Position numbers and translations under genes: made by a program. The notes beneath the pieces were generated by a model. The model searched no databases. It was not told the DNA's origin and saw only the letters and a program-made list of their open reading frames with translations. Below, piece by piece: positions 1 to 9,400 of a stretch of DNA of 64,000 nt. Every line of letters begins with the position of its first letter. The first letter of the stretch is position 1. The stretch is taken from positions 1-64,000 of the forward strand of contig JAKOSN010000095.1 of assembly GCA_029777335.1 (NCBI GenBank), in the 5' to 3' direction. Origin of the DNA: Planctomycetota bacterium (GTDB lineage: Bacteria > Planctomycetota > Planctomycetia > Gemmatales > Gemmataceae).

Positions 1-134
1 TGAGTCGCAAACCGCTTCCGGCGGAGAAGGCGAAACTGGAGGCGATGGTGGCCGGCGAAGCCGACAAACGCAAGGCGCTGGAGGACGTGTTCTGGGCATT
101 GCTGAACTCGCGCGAGTTCATGTTTAACCATTGA
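1..134 (+). CDS. C-terminal end of a DUF1549/DUF1553-type protein (partial)
   Basis: Only the last 43 codons are inside the window; the frame enters from the left edge and stops at TGA 132-134. The tail contains a short helix followed by WALLNSREFMFNH, which is the usual ending of planctomycete proteins with DUF1549 and DUF1553 domains, often with an N-terminal cytochrome c segment. These are exported proteins of unknown biochemical role, commonly encoded beside DUF1501 and cytochrome/WD40 proteins. The next gene downstream on the same strand is such a cytochrome/WD40 protein, which supports the assignment. The family call rests on the C-terminal motif alone. Confidence 0.65.
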   Translation, partial: SRKPLPAEKAKLEAMVAGEADKRKALEDVFWALLNSREFMFNH

Positions 135-219
135 TCAACGTCGTGGTGCTGACATCACCCTGTCTCCTCTTCCGAGTGACAGGGTGATCTCCTTCTCGTT
201 TTCCTCGGATGCATTCACC

Positions 220-2277
220 ATGAAAATAAAACTGCGTGCCCTCGGTCTGCTGCTGGTGCTGCCGCTGGGACTGCAAGCTGCCGACCCGGCCAAACCGGCG
301 AAGATCACCTACGACGAGCATGTGCTCCCCATCCTGCGCGAGCACTGCATCGCCTGCCACAATCAGGACAAGAAGAAGGGCGGATTGACTCTCAACACCT
401 TCACCGCCCTGATGGAAGGAGGCAGTTCGGGGGCTGCCGTCAAACCAGGGGATGCCTCCAACAGTCTCCTTTTCCGGGTGATGGCTCATCTCCAGGAGCC
501 GTTCATGCCGCCGAGCAAGCCCAAACTTCCCGAGGCCAACCTCGCCATGATTCAGAAATGGATCGAGGGTGGAGCCCTGGAAAATGCGGGGAGCAAGGCG
601 GTTACCGGGACCAAACCCAAAACCGACATCGGTTTGACCTCGATCATTCGCGGAAAGCCGGAAGGGCCTCCACCCATGCCGCCCACCACGCTGGCACTCG
701 CTCCCGTGGTGCAGGTCCAGCGGCCCACCGCCGTGACCGCCATTGCCTCCAGTCCGTGGGCGCCGCTGGTGGCGGTCGCTGGGCAGAAGCAGGTCTTTCT
801 TTATCACAGCGATACGCTCGACCTGCTCGGCGTGCTCCCCTTTCCGGAAGGGGTGCCCCATGTGTTGAAGTTCAGCCGCGCTGGGGGACTTCTCCTTGCT
901 GGGGGGGGACGAGGTGGAAAATCGGGGAAAGTGGTGGTGTGGAAGGTGACCACCGGGGAACGTGTGATCGAGATCGGCGATGAAACCGATGCCGTTCTCG
1001 CGGCCGATATCAGCCCGGATCAAACGCAGATTGCCCTCGGCGGACCAAGCAAGGTGGTGCGTATCTACTCCACCAAGGATGGCAAACTGCTCCAGGAAAT
1101 TCGCAAGCATACCGATTGGATCTATGCCCTGGAATTTAGCCCTGATGGGGTCTTGCTGGCGAGTGGCGACCGCAACGGAGGGCTGTTCGTCTGGGAAGCC
1201 TTCACCGCACGCGAGTACTTTAGCCTGCGCGGCCACACCAAGGCGATCACCGCCGTCAGCTGGCGCAATGACTCCAATGTGCTGGCCTCGGCGTCGGAGG
1301 ATACGACGATTCGTCTGTGGGAAATGGAGAATGGCAACCCAATCAAGAACTGGGGGGCCCACGGCGAAGGCGCGGAATTTGTGCAGTTTGCGCGTGACAA
1401 TCGGCTGGTGTCCACGGGGCGGGATCGACTGACCAAGGTGTGGGATAGCAACGGCGCCCAGCAACGGGTGTTTGAAGCCTTTCCCGATGTCGGGCTCCGG
1501 GCCACGTTCAGCCACGATGGCGCTCGCGTGATCGGGGGCGACTGGAGTGGCAAGATCAACGTCTGGGCAATGGCGGATGGCAAACTCGTGGGGAACCTGA
1601 GTGCCAATCCCCCGTCACTGGCGGAGCAATTCGAGGCCGCGGCCAAGGAACTGGTCGCCAGGGTAGCGGCTCGCGATGCGGTTCTTGCCACGGCTAAGGC
1701 TTCCCGGGCCGCGGCCGACAAGGCGGCTGCCGATCTCGCGGCGGCTCAGAAGATGGCCGCGGACTCCCAGGCAGCCATCAAGGCGGCCGCCGATGCTCTG
1801 GTCCAGGCGCAGGCGAAACTGAACCAGGCGAACGCCACCGTGCAACAAGCGCAGGCAGAGGTTGCGGCCAAGGAGCTTCTGGTCAAGGCGCTCACGGAGG
1901 CGGCCACCAAGGTCAAAACCGAGGCCGACAAGAAGAAGGACGACAAGGCCCTCGCCGGGGCCGCTGCCCGCGCCGCCGAGATCGCCAATCAGGCAGCCGC
2001 CGAATTGACCGCCGCGCAGAAAAATGTCACGACGGCGATGGCCGGACAGAAACTGGCGACGGATCAACTGGCCGTCGCTCAGAAAAACGACATGACGGCC
2101 AGGGCGAACGCGGTCAATGCTCCGAAAGAGATTGCTGCTCGGACCGCCACGGCCAGGACGACTGCTGACAAGGCGAAGGCAGACCAGGTGGCCCTCGACC
2201 AGGCCAACGCGGCCGTGAAGGCGGCTGCCGACAAGGTGGACCGCACCAAGGCCGCCCTTGCCAACGAGCGAAAGTAA
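220..2277 (+). CDS. Exported planctomycete-type cytochrome c / WD40 repeat protein with Ala-rich coiled-coil tail
   Basis: About 685 residues. I place the start at ATG 220 because a clean signal peptide follows (about residues 1-20, ending LGLQA); the frame is open further upstream. A heme c motif CIACH lies at residues 43-47, followed by the MPP and KWIEGGA segments typical of planctomycete cytochrome c domains. Roughly residues 150-450 are WD40 blades with recurring WD/W-x-W endings (LFVWEAF, IRLWEME, TKVWDSN, INVWAMA). From about residue 475 to the end the protein is an Ala/Lys-rich heptad-like region, probably a long coiled coil. It follows the DUF1553-type tail, matching a common pairing in this phylum. 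Electron transfer or a scaffold role in the periplasm is inference. Confidence 0.85.
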   Translation: MKIKLRALGLLLVLPLGLQAADPAKPAKITYDEHVLPILREHCIACHNQDKKKGGLTLNTFTALMEGGSSGAAVKPGDASNSLLFRVMAHLQEPFMPPSKPKLPEANLAMIQKWIEGGALENAGSKAVTGTKPKTDIGLTSIIRGKPEGPPPMPPTTLALAPVVQVQRPTAVTAIASSPWAPLVAVAGQKQVFLYHSDTLDLLGVLPFPEGVPHVLKFSRAGGLLLAGGGRGGKSGKVVVWKVTTGERVIEIGDETDAVLAADISPDQTQIALGGPSKVVRIYSTKDGKLLQEIRKHTDWIYALEFSPDGVLLASGDRNGGLFVWEAFTAREYFSLRGHTKAITAVSWRNDSNVLASASEDTTIRLWEMENGNPIKNWGAHGEGAEFVQFARDNRLVSTGRDRLTKVWDSNGAQQRVFEAFPDVGLRATFSHDGARVIGGDWSGKINVWAMADGKLVGNLSANPPSLAEQFEAAAKELVARVAARDAVLATAKASRAAADKAAADLAAAQKMAADSQAAIKAAADALVQAQAKLNQANATVQQAQAEVAAKELLVKALTEAATKVKTEADKKKDDKALAGAAARAAEIANQAAAELTAAQKNVTTAMAGQKLATDQLAVAQKNDMTARANAVNAPKEIAARTATARTTADKAKADQVALDQANAAVKAAADKVDRTKAALANERK

Positions 2278-2300
2278 ACGCGTCCCTCGTACCTGGCGAT

Positions 2301-2341
2301 AACGACCGTGCCCACCACCCACGTGCGCACGGTCGTTTTTC
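2301..2341 (+). terminator. Rho-independent terminator
   Basis: A perfect 11-bp stem, AACGACCGTGC at 2301-2311 with its complement at 2327-2337, is followed by a T run at 2336-2341. It lies 23 bases after the stop of the cytochrome/WD40 gene. Confidence 0.85.
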
Positions 2342-2371
2342 TTGGGAGGTCGCGGTTGGCAGGCGAGCGTG

Positions 2372-2665
2372 TTACTCCTCGGTGTATTCCGGGTCCAGCG
2401 CAGGTTGTGCTCGGGCAAAGGTGAAGGCGAGGAAGGCGCCGAGGGCTGCCATCGCAATTGCACCAACGTATAGCATCAGCATGTCGGGCTCCTGACCCCC
2501 GTTCAAGAACGAGGACAGCATCAACCCCCCAAAAGCCCCGCCGATCTCTCCACCGAACCAGCAAAGGATCAGTAGCAAAACGTACAGCGAGCCCGTTCTG
2601 CCTTTTTCCTCAGCGATCGCATGAATCTTCCGGCTGAGTTTGATGAGAATAAAGATCTCCAACAT
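2372..2665 (-). CDS. Small membrane protein of unknown function
   Basis: 97 residues starting at ATG 2665. Two hydrophobic stretches are visible, roughly residues 27-50 (LYVLLLILCWFGGEIGG) and 62-85 (LMLYVGAIAMAALGAFLAF), with a Lys/Arg-rich N-terminal segment and an acidic tail ending EYTEE. That predicts a small inner-membrane protein with two helices. I do not recognise a named family. It converges on the cytochrome/WD40 gene and is separated from it by the terminator at 2301-2341. Confidence 0.65.
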   Translation of the reverse strand: MLEIFILIKLSRKIHAIAEEKGRTGSLYVLLLILCWFGGEIGGAFGGLMLSSFLNGGQEPDMLMLYVGAIAMAALGAFLAFTFARAQPALDPEYTEE

Positions 2666-3086
2666 GGGCTTTATCCCTCACGGTAAGTGGGCTACAAACA
2701 GCGGCGGGTCGGGACGGCGTTCGGATTTCTCTTGCTCGGAAAACGTCGCCTCGCGCAAGCCAACCAGGGGTGAAGGCGAGGCAGAAGGCTCCACGACTGG
2801 ATCGCTTCCTGATGCACCCGATGCTATCTCCTCTGTGCGAGGGGTCAAGGGAAATCATGAACTCGCATCCGTGGGGTTGTCCTGGGAGCAAATGGACCAG
2901 TCCAGGCATCGCCGGCAGGCGGATCAGGGGCAACCTGGCACTTCGCGAGCTGGTTGCCGCGAGGGGTGACTCGTGGACAACGCGGGGAACAATGGGTCTC
3001 GTGGTGGGAAACGAGCCAGTCCCTCCGCAGTCCGTACAGTAACAGGATCAACCTCTCCCCTCTCCCTTGCGTGAGGAACTGTCAGA
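2666..3086. other. Intergenic region without a supported gene
   Basis: About 420 bases between two divergent genes. Short frames exist on both strands, but none has a ribosome-binding site plus a protein-like composition. It presumably holds the promoters for the small membrane protein and the nitrilase-family gene, though I could not pick out a convincing -35/-10 pair. Confidence 0.4.
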
Positions 3087-3920
3087 ATGGCCATCTGGAA
3101 GATAGCAGGCGTGCAGATGGATTGTCTGTTCGCCGGGCACACCCACAACCTTCGCGTCATTCGTTCTCGCCTTCATGAAGCAGCCAGCCACGGAGCACAA
3201 CTCGTCCTCTTCCCCGAATGCGCACTCACCGGCTATTGCTTCTCCAGTCGAGAAGAAGCCTGGCCGCATGCGGAGACCTTGCCAGGACCCTCGACGGAAA
3301 CGTTGCTCGCGGACTGTCGGCAGTTGAACGTGTGGGCGATTGTGGGACTCCTCGAACGCGATGGCCAGAACGAGCATCTGTACAACACCGCGGTGCTTCT
3401 CGGTCCCAGAGGCCAGATGCAACGCTATCGCAAAATTCATCTTCCCTGCCTGGGAGTGGATCGCTTCACCACGCCCGGGGATCTGCCCTTTGCGGTGCAT
3501 GATCTGGGGGGGCTGCGCGTGGGGATGAATATTTGCTACGACGCAGGGTTTCCCGAGGCTGCGCGGGTGCTGACACTTCTGGGAGCCGATTTGATCGTCC
3601 TGCCCACCAACTGGCCGCCCGATGCGCAGCGCGTGGTGCGCTATATCATTCAGGCGCGCGCCCTGGAGAATCGGGTCTACTACGCCGCCGTGAACCGGGT
3701 CGGGGAGGAGCATGGGTATCGCTTCATCGGCCAGAGCCGCATTGTCGATTGCAGCGGTGATTTACTCTGCGCCAGCGACGATGCCCGCGAGGTCATCCTT
3801 TATGCCGAGATCGATCCCGAGCAGGCACGGGCAAAACGGCTCGTGATTGTGCCTGATGAATATGAGGTCGATCGGGTGGGAGATCGGCGACCGGAGATGT
3901 ATCGTCCGTTGTGTCAATGA
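3087..3920 (+). CDS. Carbon-nitrogen hydrolase (nitrilase superfamily)
   Basis: 277 residues, full length for a single-domain nitrilase-superfamily amidase. The Glu-Lys-Cys catalytic triad is visible: E44 in FPECALTGY, K116 in YRKIHLP and C150 in NICYDAGFPE. These enzymes hydrolyse non-peptide C-N bonds in amides, carbamoyl groups or nitriles in the cytoplasm; the substrate cannot be read from sequence. There is no signal peptide. The gene stands alone, transcribed toward trpS, with a shared hairpin terminator between the two. Branch assignment (amidase, beta-ureidopropionase or omega-amidase) is open. Confidence 0.9.
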   Translation: MAIWKIAGVQMDCLFAGHTHNLRVIRSRLHEAASHGAQLVLFPECALTGYCFSSREEAWPHAETLPGPSTETLLADCRQLNVWAIVGLLERDGQNEHLYNTAVLLGPRGQMQRYRKIHLPCLGVDRFTTPGDLPFAVHDLGGLRVGMNICYDAGFPEAARVLTLLGADLIVLPTNWPPDAQRVVRYIIQARALENRVYYAAVNRVGEEHGYRFIGQSRIVDCSGDLLCASDDAREVILYAEIDPEQARAKRLVIVPDEYEVDRVGDRRPEMYRPLCQ

Positions 3921-3923
3921 GGT

Positions 3924-3967
3924 GTCAGCAGGAGCAGCCGACACGAGCGTCGGCTGCTCCCACTGAC
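3924..3967. terminator. Bidirectional hairpin terminator between convergent genes
   Basis: A 12-bp perfect stem (GGAGCAGCCGAC at 3931-3942 with 3949-3960) sits inside an outer GTCAG/CTGAC stem. It fills the gap between the nitrilase-family stop at 3920 and the trpS stop at 3980. Confidence 0.7.
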
Positions 3968-3979
3968 AGGGGAGGGGAT

Positions 3980-5023
3980 TCAACCGGCAGGGGAGGGCGC
4001 CATTCCAACCGCTTCACGAACCAGGGTCATGGTTCGTTGTGCCTCGGCCCGGGCTTTCTGTGCTCCCTTGCGCAGGACCTCTTCCACATAGTCGAGGTTT
4101 GCCAGCAGTTCCTTGCGCTTCTGCCGCGCCGGGGCAAAGTAATCGTTGATCTTCCCCAGCAACTGCTTCTTCGCCTCGCCGAAGCCCATGCCTCCCGCGC
4201 GATAGCGTTCTGCCAGCGCGGCTTTCTCTTCCTCGTTGGCGAAGAGACTGTACAGCGCAAAGACATTGCACTTGTCGGGATCCTTGGGATCCTCGACGGT
4301 GGTGCTATCGGTGACGATGCTCATGACGGTTTTCTGGAGCGGTTTACCCTCGGCGAAGATCTCGATCGTGTTGCCATAGGACTTGCTCATCTTTTGCCCA
4401 TCGATCCCCGGCACCTTCGCAACTTTGTCCAGCCGGTAGTTCGGGATGGGGAAGATCTCGCCGAAGGTGCGGTTGAAACGCCCGGCGATGTCGCGTGTCA
4501 TCTCCAGATGCTGGACCTGATCTTCGCCCACTGGCACCAGGTGCGAGCGGTAGATGAGGATATCTGCCGCCATCAGAATAGGGTAGTAGAACAGGCCAAC
4601 GCTGGCTTCGATGCCGCGATCGATCTTGTCCTTGTAGGAGACTGCGCGTTCCAGGAGCCCCATGTTGGTGACGGTGGAGAAAATCCAGGCCAGCTCGGCG
4701 ACTTCGGGAACGTCTGATTGGCGGAAGAAGGTGGCTTTTTCCGGATCGAGGCCAAGCGCCAGGTAGTCCAGGGCCACATCGCGGACATGTTCGCGCAGGG
4801 TAGACGCTCGATCGGGGCCCTTGAATTTCTCGGTGCCCAGCCGACGGCGGGTTGCCTCGTCAATGGTGGTAAGGGCATGATAATCGGCGATGAAATAGAA
4901 GCAGATCCCCTCCTGTTGCAGGGCGATATGCTGACGAATGGCGCCGAAGTAGTTGCCCAGATGGAGTTTGCCCGAAGGCTGCACTCCGCTCAGAATCCGT
5001 TTGGGGGTCGGCACGGGAGTCAT
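3980..5023 (-). CDS. trpS: Tryptophanyl-tRNA synthetase
   Basis: 347 residues, normal length for bacterial TrpRS. This class I synthetase activates tryptophan with ATP and charges tRNA-Trp. The HIGH-type motif appears as KLHLGNYFG (about residues 19-27) after SGVQPSG, and the KMSKS loop is at residues 211-215 in GQKMSKSYGN. The tryptophan-pocket segment around FYYPILMAADILIY and GEDQVQHLEMTRD is also present. It starts at ATG 5023 and is transcribed away from the unknown gene at 5131. No leader or T-box-like structure was seen in the roughly 100-base gap upstream. Confidence 0.97.
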   Translation of the reverse strand: MTPVPTPKRILSGVQPSGKLHLGNYFGAIRQHIALQQEGICFYFIADYHALTTIDEATRRRLGTEKFKGPDRASTLREHVRDVALDYLALGLDPEKATFFRQSDVPEVAELAWIFSTVTNMGLLERAVSYKDKIDRGIEASVGLFYYPILMAADILIYRSHLVPVGEDQVQHLEMTRDIAGRFNRTFGEIFPIPNYRLDKVAKVPGIDGQKMSKSYGNTIEIFAEGKPLQKTVMSIVTDSTTVEDPKDPDKCNVFALYSLFANEEEKAALAERYRAGGMGFGEAKKQLLGKINDYFAPARQKRKELLANLDYVEEVLRKGAQKARAEAQRTMTLVREAVGMAPSPAG

Positions 5024-5130
5024 GAAACCAGCGTCCTCTCTTGCTAGCGCGGGCCCTATCCACCTTGACAGTTCTAGGGCCGGATGTGTTCACTGCACAG
5101 GGCCAGGCAGGATGCGGAGGAAGGATGCCC

Positions 5131-5889
5131 ATGAGCAGAGACAAGGTCAGCGATCTGATCGTGGAAGCCCTCAAGGCGGCACTCAGCCAGCCGGGTGACA
5201 AACGACTTTATCGGAGTGGTAAACTCGAGGGTCTCTTCCCCAGTCGCAGCGGTCTGAATGGCGAGGCCGCCACGCAGGCGGTGCGCGAAGGGATGCTGGA
5301 GATCACACGCACCGAAACGCGCGGCAAAACCAGTTGTGAGTGGGTTCGCCTCACTCCGCGAGGGGTCGATTTTCTGCACGAGCATGAATCGCCAGTGCGC
5401 GCGCTGCAGGAACTCTCCCAGGTTCTGAAGTTGAATCAGGATGCCGTGCCGCGCTGGCTGGGAGAGTTGCAGCAGCAATGGCTGGCGACCGGGGAACGGC
5501 TCTTCGAGCAGGTTCATCGCTGGCAGGAGCAGTTGCAGGCCCTGACCGTGCGCGTCGAGGAGGCCCTGCGCCGCGTGGAGGAAGCGATTCCACGGGTTCC
5601 CGAGGATCTGACGAGTAGTTATCCCTGGACAGCACCGGCGCTCGATTATCTGGAGCGACGCAAGACGGCAGACGCTCCGCCAGCCTGTCCGTTACCGGAG
5701 TTATTTGAGGCCTTGCAAGCGCAACATCCCGAGCTTTCGCTGACAGGGTTCCATGACGGGTTGCGGCGATTGCAGGATCGACGACTGGTACGCTTGCTTC
5801 CAGCACCCACGCCCGAGGACCTGGCACAGCCGGAATACGCGCTCTTCGATGGGGGGCAGTTGCTCTACGCGGTGCGCCGCGGGGCCTGA
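5131..5889 (+). CDS. Conserved protein of unknown function, winged-helix-like start and coiled coil
   Basis: 252 residues from ATG 5131, chosen because GGAGG at 5116-5120 is well spaced for it; an in-frame ATG at 5125 is too close. Residues about 1-95 look like a winged helix (helix-rich start, then CEWVRLTPRGVDFLHEH). A long Gln/Glu-rich helix follows (roughly residues 100-165, LQQQWLATGERLFEQVHRW), probably a coiled coil. The C-terminal third has another small helical domain with LTGFHDGLRRLQDRRLVRLL, again wing-like. A DNA-binding or complex-assembly role is inference only. I do not recognise a named family. It is convergent with csrA. Confidence 0.7.
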   Translation: MSRDKVSDLIVEALKAALSQPGDKRLYRSGKLEGLFPSRSGLNGEAATQAVREGMLEITRTETRGKTSCEWVRLTPRGVDFLHEHESPVRALQELSQVLKLNQDAVPRWLGELQQQWLATGERLFEQVHRWQEQLQALTVRVEEALRRVEEAIPRVPEDLTSSYPWTAPALDYLERRKTADAPPACPLPELFEALQAQHPELSLTGFHDGLRRLQDRRLVRLLPAPTPEDLAQPEYALFDGGQLLYAVRRGA

Positions 5890-5900
5890 CGAAAACGAAC

Positions 5901-5933
5901 CCTGGAGACGCGCCCTGGAAGCGCGTCTCCAGG
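5901..5933. terminator. Bidirectional hairpin terminator
   Basis: A perfect 13-bp inverted repeat (5901-5913 with 5921-5933) and 7-base loop between the convergent unknown gene and csrA. Confidence 0.75.
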
Positions 5934-5941
5934 AAGGACAA

Positions 5942-6133
5942 TCAGGAGGCAGCCGCCGGCACCGGTTCTTCGCTGTGAATGCGCTGCCAGATTTCCTGTC
6001 GATGGATCTGCACGTGGGATGGGGCATCAATACCCATCCGAATCCGGTCGCCTCGGACCTCCAGGACCGTCAAGACGATGTTGTGCTCGGGGATAACGAT
6101 CTTTTCACCGCACTTCCGTGAGAGAACCAGCAT
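5942..6133 (-). CDS. csrA: Carbon storage regulator CsrA
   Basis: 63 residues from ATG 6133, beginning MLVLSRKCGEKI as in nearly all CsrA proteins; the frame is open further upstream but the family start is unambiguous. CsrA is a dimeric RNA-binding protein that recognises GGA motifs in mRNA leaders and represses or stabilises translation. The conserved features are LSRK at the start, GDRIRMGIDAP in the middle and VQIHRQEIW near the C-terminal helix. A GAGGTG ribosome-binding site precedes the start and a well-formed promoter lies about 90 bases upstream. In many bacteria csrA is linked to flagellar genes; none are seen here. Confidence 0.96.
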   Translation of the reverse strand: MLVLSRKCGEKIVIPEHNIVLTVLEVRGDRIRMGIDAPSHVQIHRQEIWQRIHSEEPVPAAAS

Positions 6134-6456
6134 GTAGCACCTCGTTTTGCTGCGCGCCTGCACAGAAGGAACAGATCGCTGTTGGGAGGTTAACGATTGG
6201 TTTGTTACTTCTGTGTTTATGTATACTGTTCTAAAGTTCATGTGTCAAGGTGCGATTTCCTTGACCATCCTTGGTTCCTGAAAAAGAGGCAATTCCCATA
6301 CCCAGCACCAGAAAATAGATTAAAGATTCCTTAACATTCATGGAGGCAATCACTTGCGAGTGGATCTTGCGGAGTTCGCCTCTCCTGTCCCGATGACCCA
6401 TTCCTCGCTCATCCGTCTGAAAATGCCACCGACGTTCAATTGTTGCGCACCTCCTT
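6134..6456. other. AT-richer intergenic region upstream of csrA
   Basis: Roughly 320 bases between the start of csrA and the stop of the peptidase-barrel gene, both on the minus strand. The part near csrA is clearly richer in A/T than its surroundings and holds the csrA promoter. The part near 6300-6456 contains no supported gene or hairpin. Confidence 0.5.
6220..6248 (-). promoter_or_regulatory. Sigma-70-type promoter of csrA
   Basis: On the minus strand a perfect -35 box TTGACA (6248-6243) is followed after 17 bases by TATACA (6225-6220). Transcription would start near 6213, giving a leader of about 80 bases before csrA. Confidence 0.7.
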
Positions 6457-9400
6457 TCAGAAGGGATGTTGAATCCCGAACCAGAACTGAATCCCGGTGT
6501 TGGCATTCACGGTTTTGGCGACATCGAGCCGCAAGATGCTGCGCTCGACAAAGCTAAACCAGCTCAGGTCCAGGCGTAAGCCGGCGCCCACGGCATGCGC
6601 AATTGGTCCCGTGGCATGCCCATTCACATAGGCATTGCCGACGTCGTAGAAGAGCGCGCCGTAAATATTGCGCACCCCGACGACGTGATCGCAGCAATCC
6701 CACTCCACCTGACGGAGGAACGGGACGCGCCATTCCAGACTTCCCACCCACACCAGACTTCCCTGGCGTTCGGCCTGGTCAAAACCACGGAAGAGATTGC
6801 CTCCACCCATGGTGAAGTACTCGCCCTGGTCGGGGAGTCCGCCCGCGAGATGGAAGCGCATGGCCAGGCGTGTGTCAGCCAACCAGCCCAGGGCGGGGCC
6901 GAGATGTTCCTGAAGCCGGGGAGCTTCGTCCAGCCAATTACGTACATCGGGGAGGCTTTTGACCATGGTGAACTGGCCAGTCATCTGATGCGTCGAGCGC
7001 GAGCCATCGAGATCCACCACCCCCCCCGCATACATCAGATCAAGCCACATGCCCCCGACCGGATCCCAGTAGGGGGTCAGGTAGTTCACCCGGTAGTGCA
7101 GCCCAAATAATCCCGACGAATCCGGACGCACTGCCCCTGGCCCCGGGTTGCGGCTGAAGGGGAGGAAGTTGTCCTGATACGTGGCGAAACTCTCGGCGTA
7201 CTCCATCGGCTGCAAATACAGGCTCGAGGTGTACTTGAAAATGTGACGTGCATAGAGCACCCCACGAAACGCCGTGTCCTTGCCGTTCTGAAACGACGCC
7301 AATCGCTGCTCCACATGGAAGCCAAGCTGATCCTTGCTCCCTGGCCAGTGATCGAGCACACCGTCGGCGCCGACGACCACATCGCGATAGTCGCTGCGGT
7401 AGCCGGCATAGACTCCGCCGGAAAAGCACTGCAGGTGATACAACCCGGCCCGCGCTCCAACGATGGTTGAACGGGTATACCAGGGATCGATGTAGGCCGG
7501 CCGACTGATCCACGGTCCCGCCAGAACGTTCCAGCGATCATGGGCAGTGGTCAGATCGGTTTCATCGAGGAACGAGTACAGTGGCGTCACCCGCCAGTTC
7601 AGACAGGTGTGCCAGGAGTTATTGCACGGATTCTTGTCGATCAGAATTCGATCTGGATCCACCATGATCTGGCGCGGCCGGGAGGGGAGCATCACCTCCA
7701 CGCAAATGCGCTTGTCGGGGAGGGTTTGCACCACGGCATTGAGTTCCTCCAGATCCAGGCGCTGAGCGCCCGGGACGATCGGAATCCGGATCGGATAAAC
7801 ATCCTCCTTGTCCAGTGCGATGCCAAGGGTCGTATCCTCGGTGTATTCCGCTTTTTGCTCCAGCAGAACGGTCACCTTGAAGGGGCCGTTGTGGTGCGTT
7901 GCGGTCGCGTTGCATTGCACACCTGGCTCTCCCAGGGCGGAGCAGGGCGCCATACGATCACACACCGCTCCCAGGGTGCTCCGTTCCACCTTCACCTTTT
8001 CAATGGCCCAGTCCGAGAGTCCCTTGCCGTAAAGCCAGTTTTGAAAGAAGGCTTCCCAGGAACGTCCGGTATACTGCTCCAGTTCGGTCTGAAAATCCTT
8101 CACGCGAATGATGCGATACTGATAGCGGCGAAACACCAGGCGCATGAAGTCGAAAAACGCCGCTTCACCCAGGCGATCCTCGATCATGTTGACCACGCGC
8201 GACCCCTTGTCGTAGATCATGCTGAACAGATCGACGACATGGCCGAACTTGGGAATCTCCTGTACCAGGGCGGTGTTGCCGCCTCGGGCGATGGTCCCGT
8301 AGAGCCCATAGGCGCGATAATCCTGGCGATGAATGTTAGGCAACCACCCCAGACCGTTGGGGAACTTCAACAATTCGTTGTTCGGGCTGCCACATTTTTT
8401 GGTCATCAACTTGTGCGTGAAGTGGGTGACGATCGCCTCGTCCATCCACGTTTCGCAGTAACCGTTGGTGCCAACCTGGTTGTAGAACCACTGGTGCAAG
8501 ATTTCGTGACTGACCAGGTAATCGACGTAATTGCCCGCCATGTGAGGCATGCCAAACACGCGCTCGTCGATCATCACCAGTGTGGAGCATTCGTTCCCAT
8601 TCCAGCCGAAAAACGCCTCGGTGATGGTAAACACCGGGTACGGATAGGGGCCGAACCACTGACTATAGGTTGTCAGTGCTTCCCGGGCGATGCGGAGCAT
8701 CTCCGTGGCATAATGTTCATGCTCAGCAAACGCCAGGATGCGCACCTGAACGGGGGGCCGATCGGCACAGAGTTCGACCGAAGTGGTCCATTCCTGGTAA
8801 TGACAACTGCACAGAAGGGCGAAGTCGCGCACCCCGAGGGCCACGATCTCGACCTGTTGCCATCCCTCCGCCGTTGTGCGACGGGCGGTGATCGCCCCCG
8901 TGCAACCAACTTTCTGCTCGGCGGGGTACGTCAAGCGCACATCATAAATCCCCGCCTCGTTGAAGAAGGGTTGATGCCAGGGCACGAACGGAGTCGGATG
9001 CCACCCCTCCTTGTCGTGGACTGCAAAGACCGGGACCCAGTTGCTGAGATAGGTGACATCTCGCCATTGCCCCCAGCGACCCTGTTTCTGGGGCAACAGG
9101 AATTCAAACTCCAGAACAACCGAGATCGTTTCGCCTTCAGCCACGGGCTGAGCGAGCGAAAGGATGAGATCGGTGTTGGTATCACCCCCCCAGCAATACG
9201 ACACTTCCTCTCCTTCAGACAGCGACCCCAGCGGTGGCGCCAGCGTCACTCGCTTCAGTTGGAACGGTTGGAGTTCCGTTTCCAGCGCTTCGCGCGGATC
9301 GAGCCGCAGGACTTCCAGCGTTTTGGCCATGAAGCCAATCTGGTCCTTCGGCACCTGATAGTGCGAATGGACGTTGAAGACCAGCCGATCCGTCGAACGC

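Noticed and set aside
2640-3051. Short overlapping frames in the gap before the nitrilase-family gene
   Set aside because: No ribosome-binding site, unusual composition, and no conservation signal that I can judge; left as intergenic.
3911-4717. 268-codon plus-strand reading frame
   Set aside because: Antisense to trpS, which is unambiguous.
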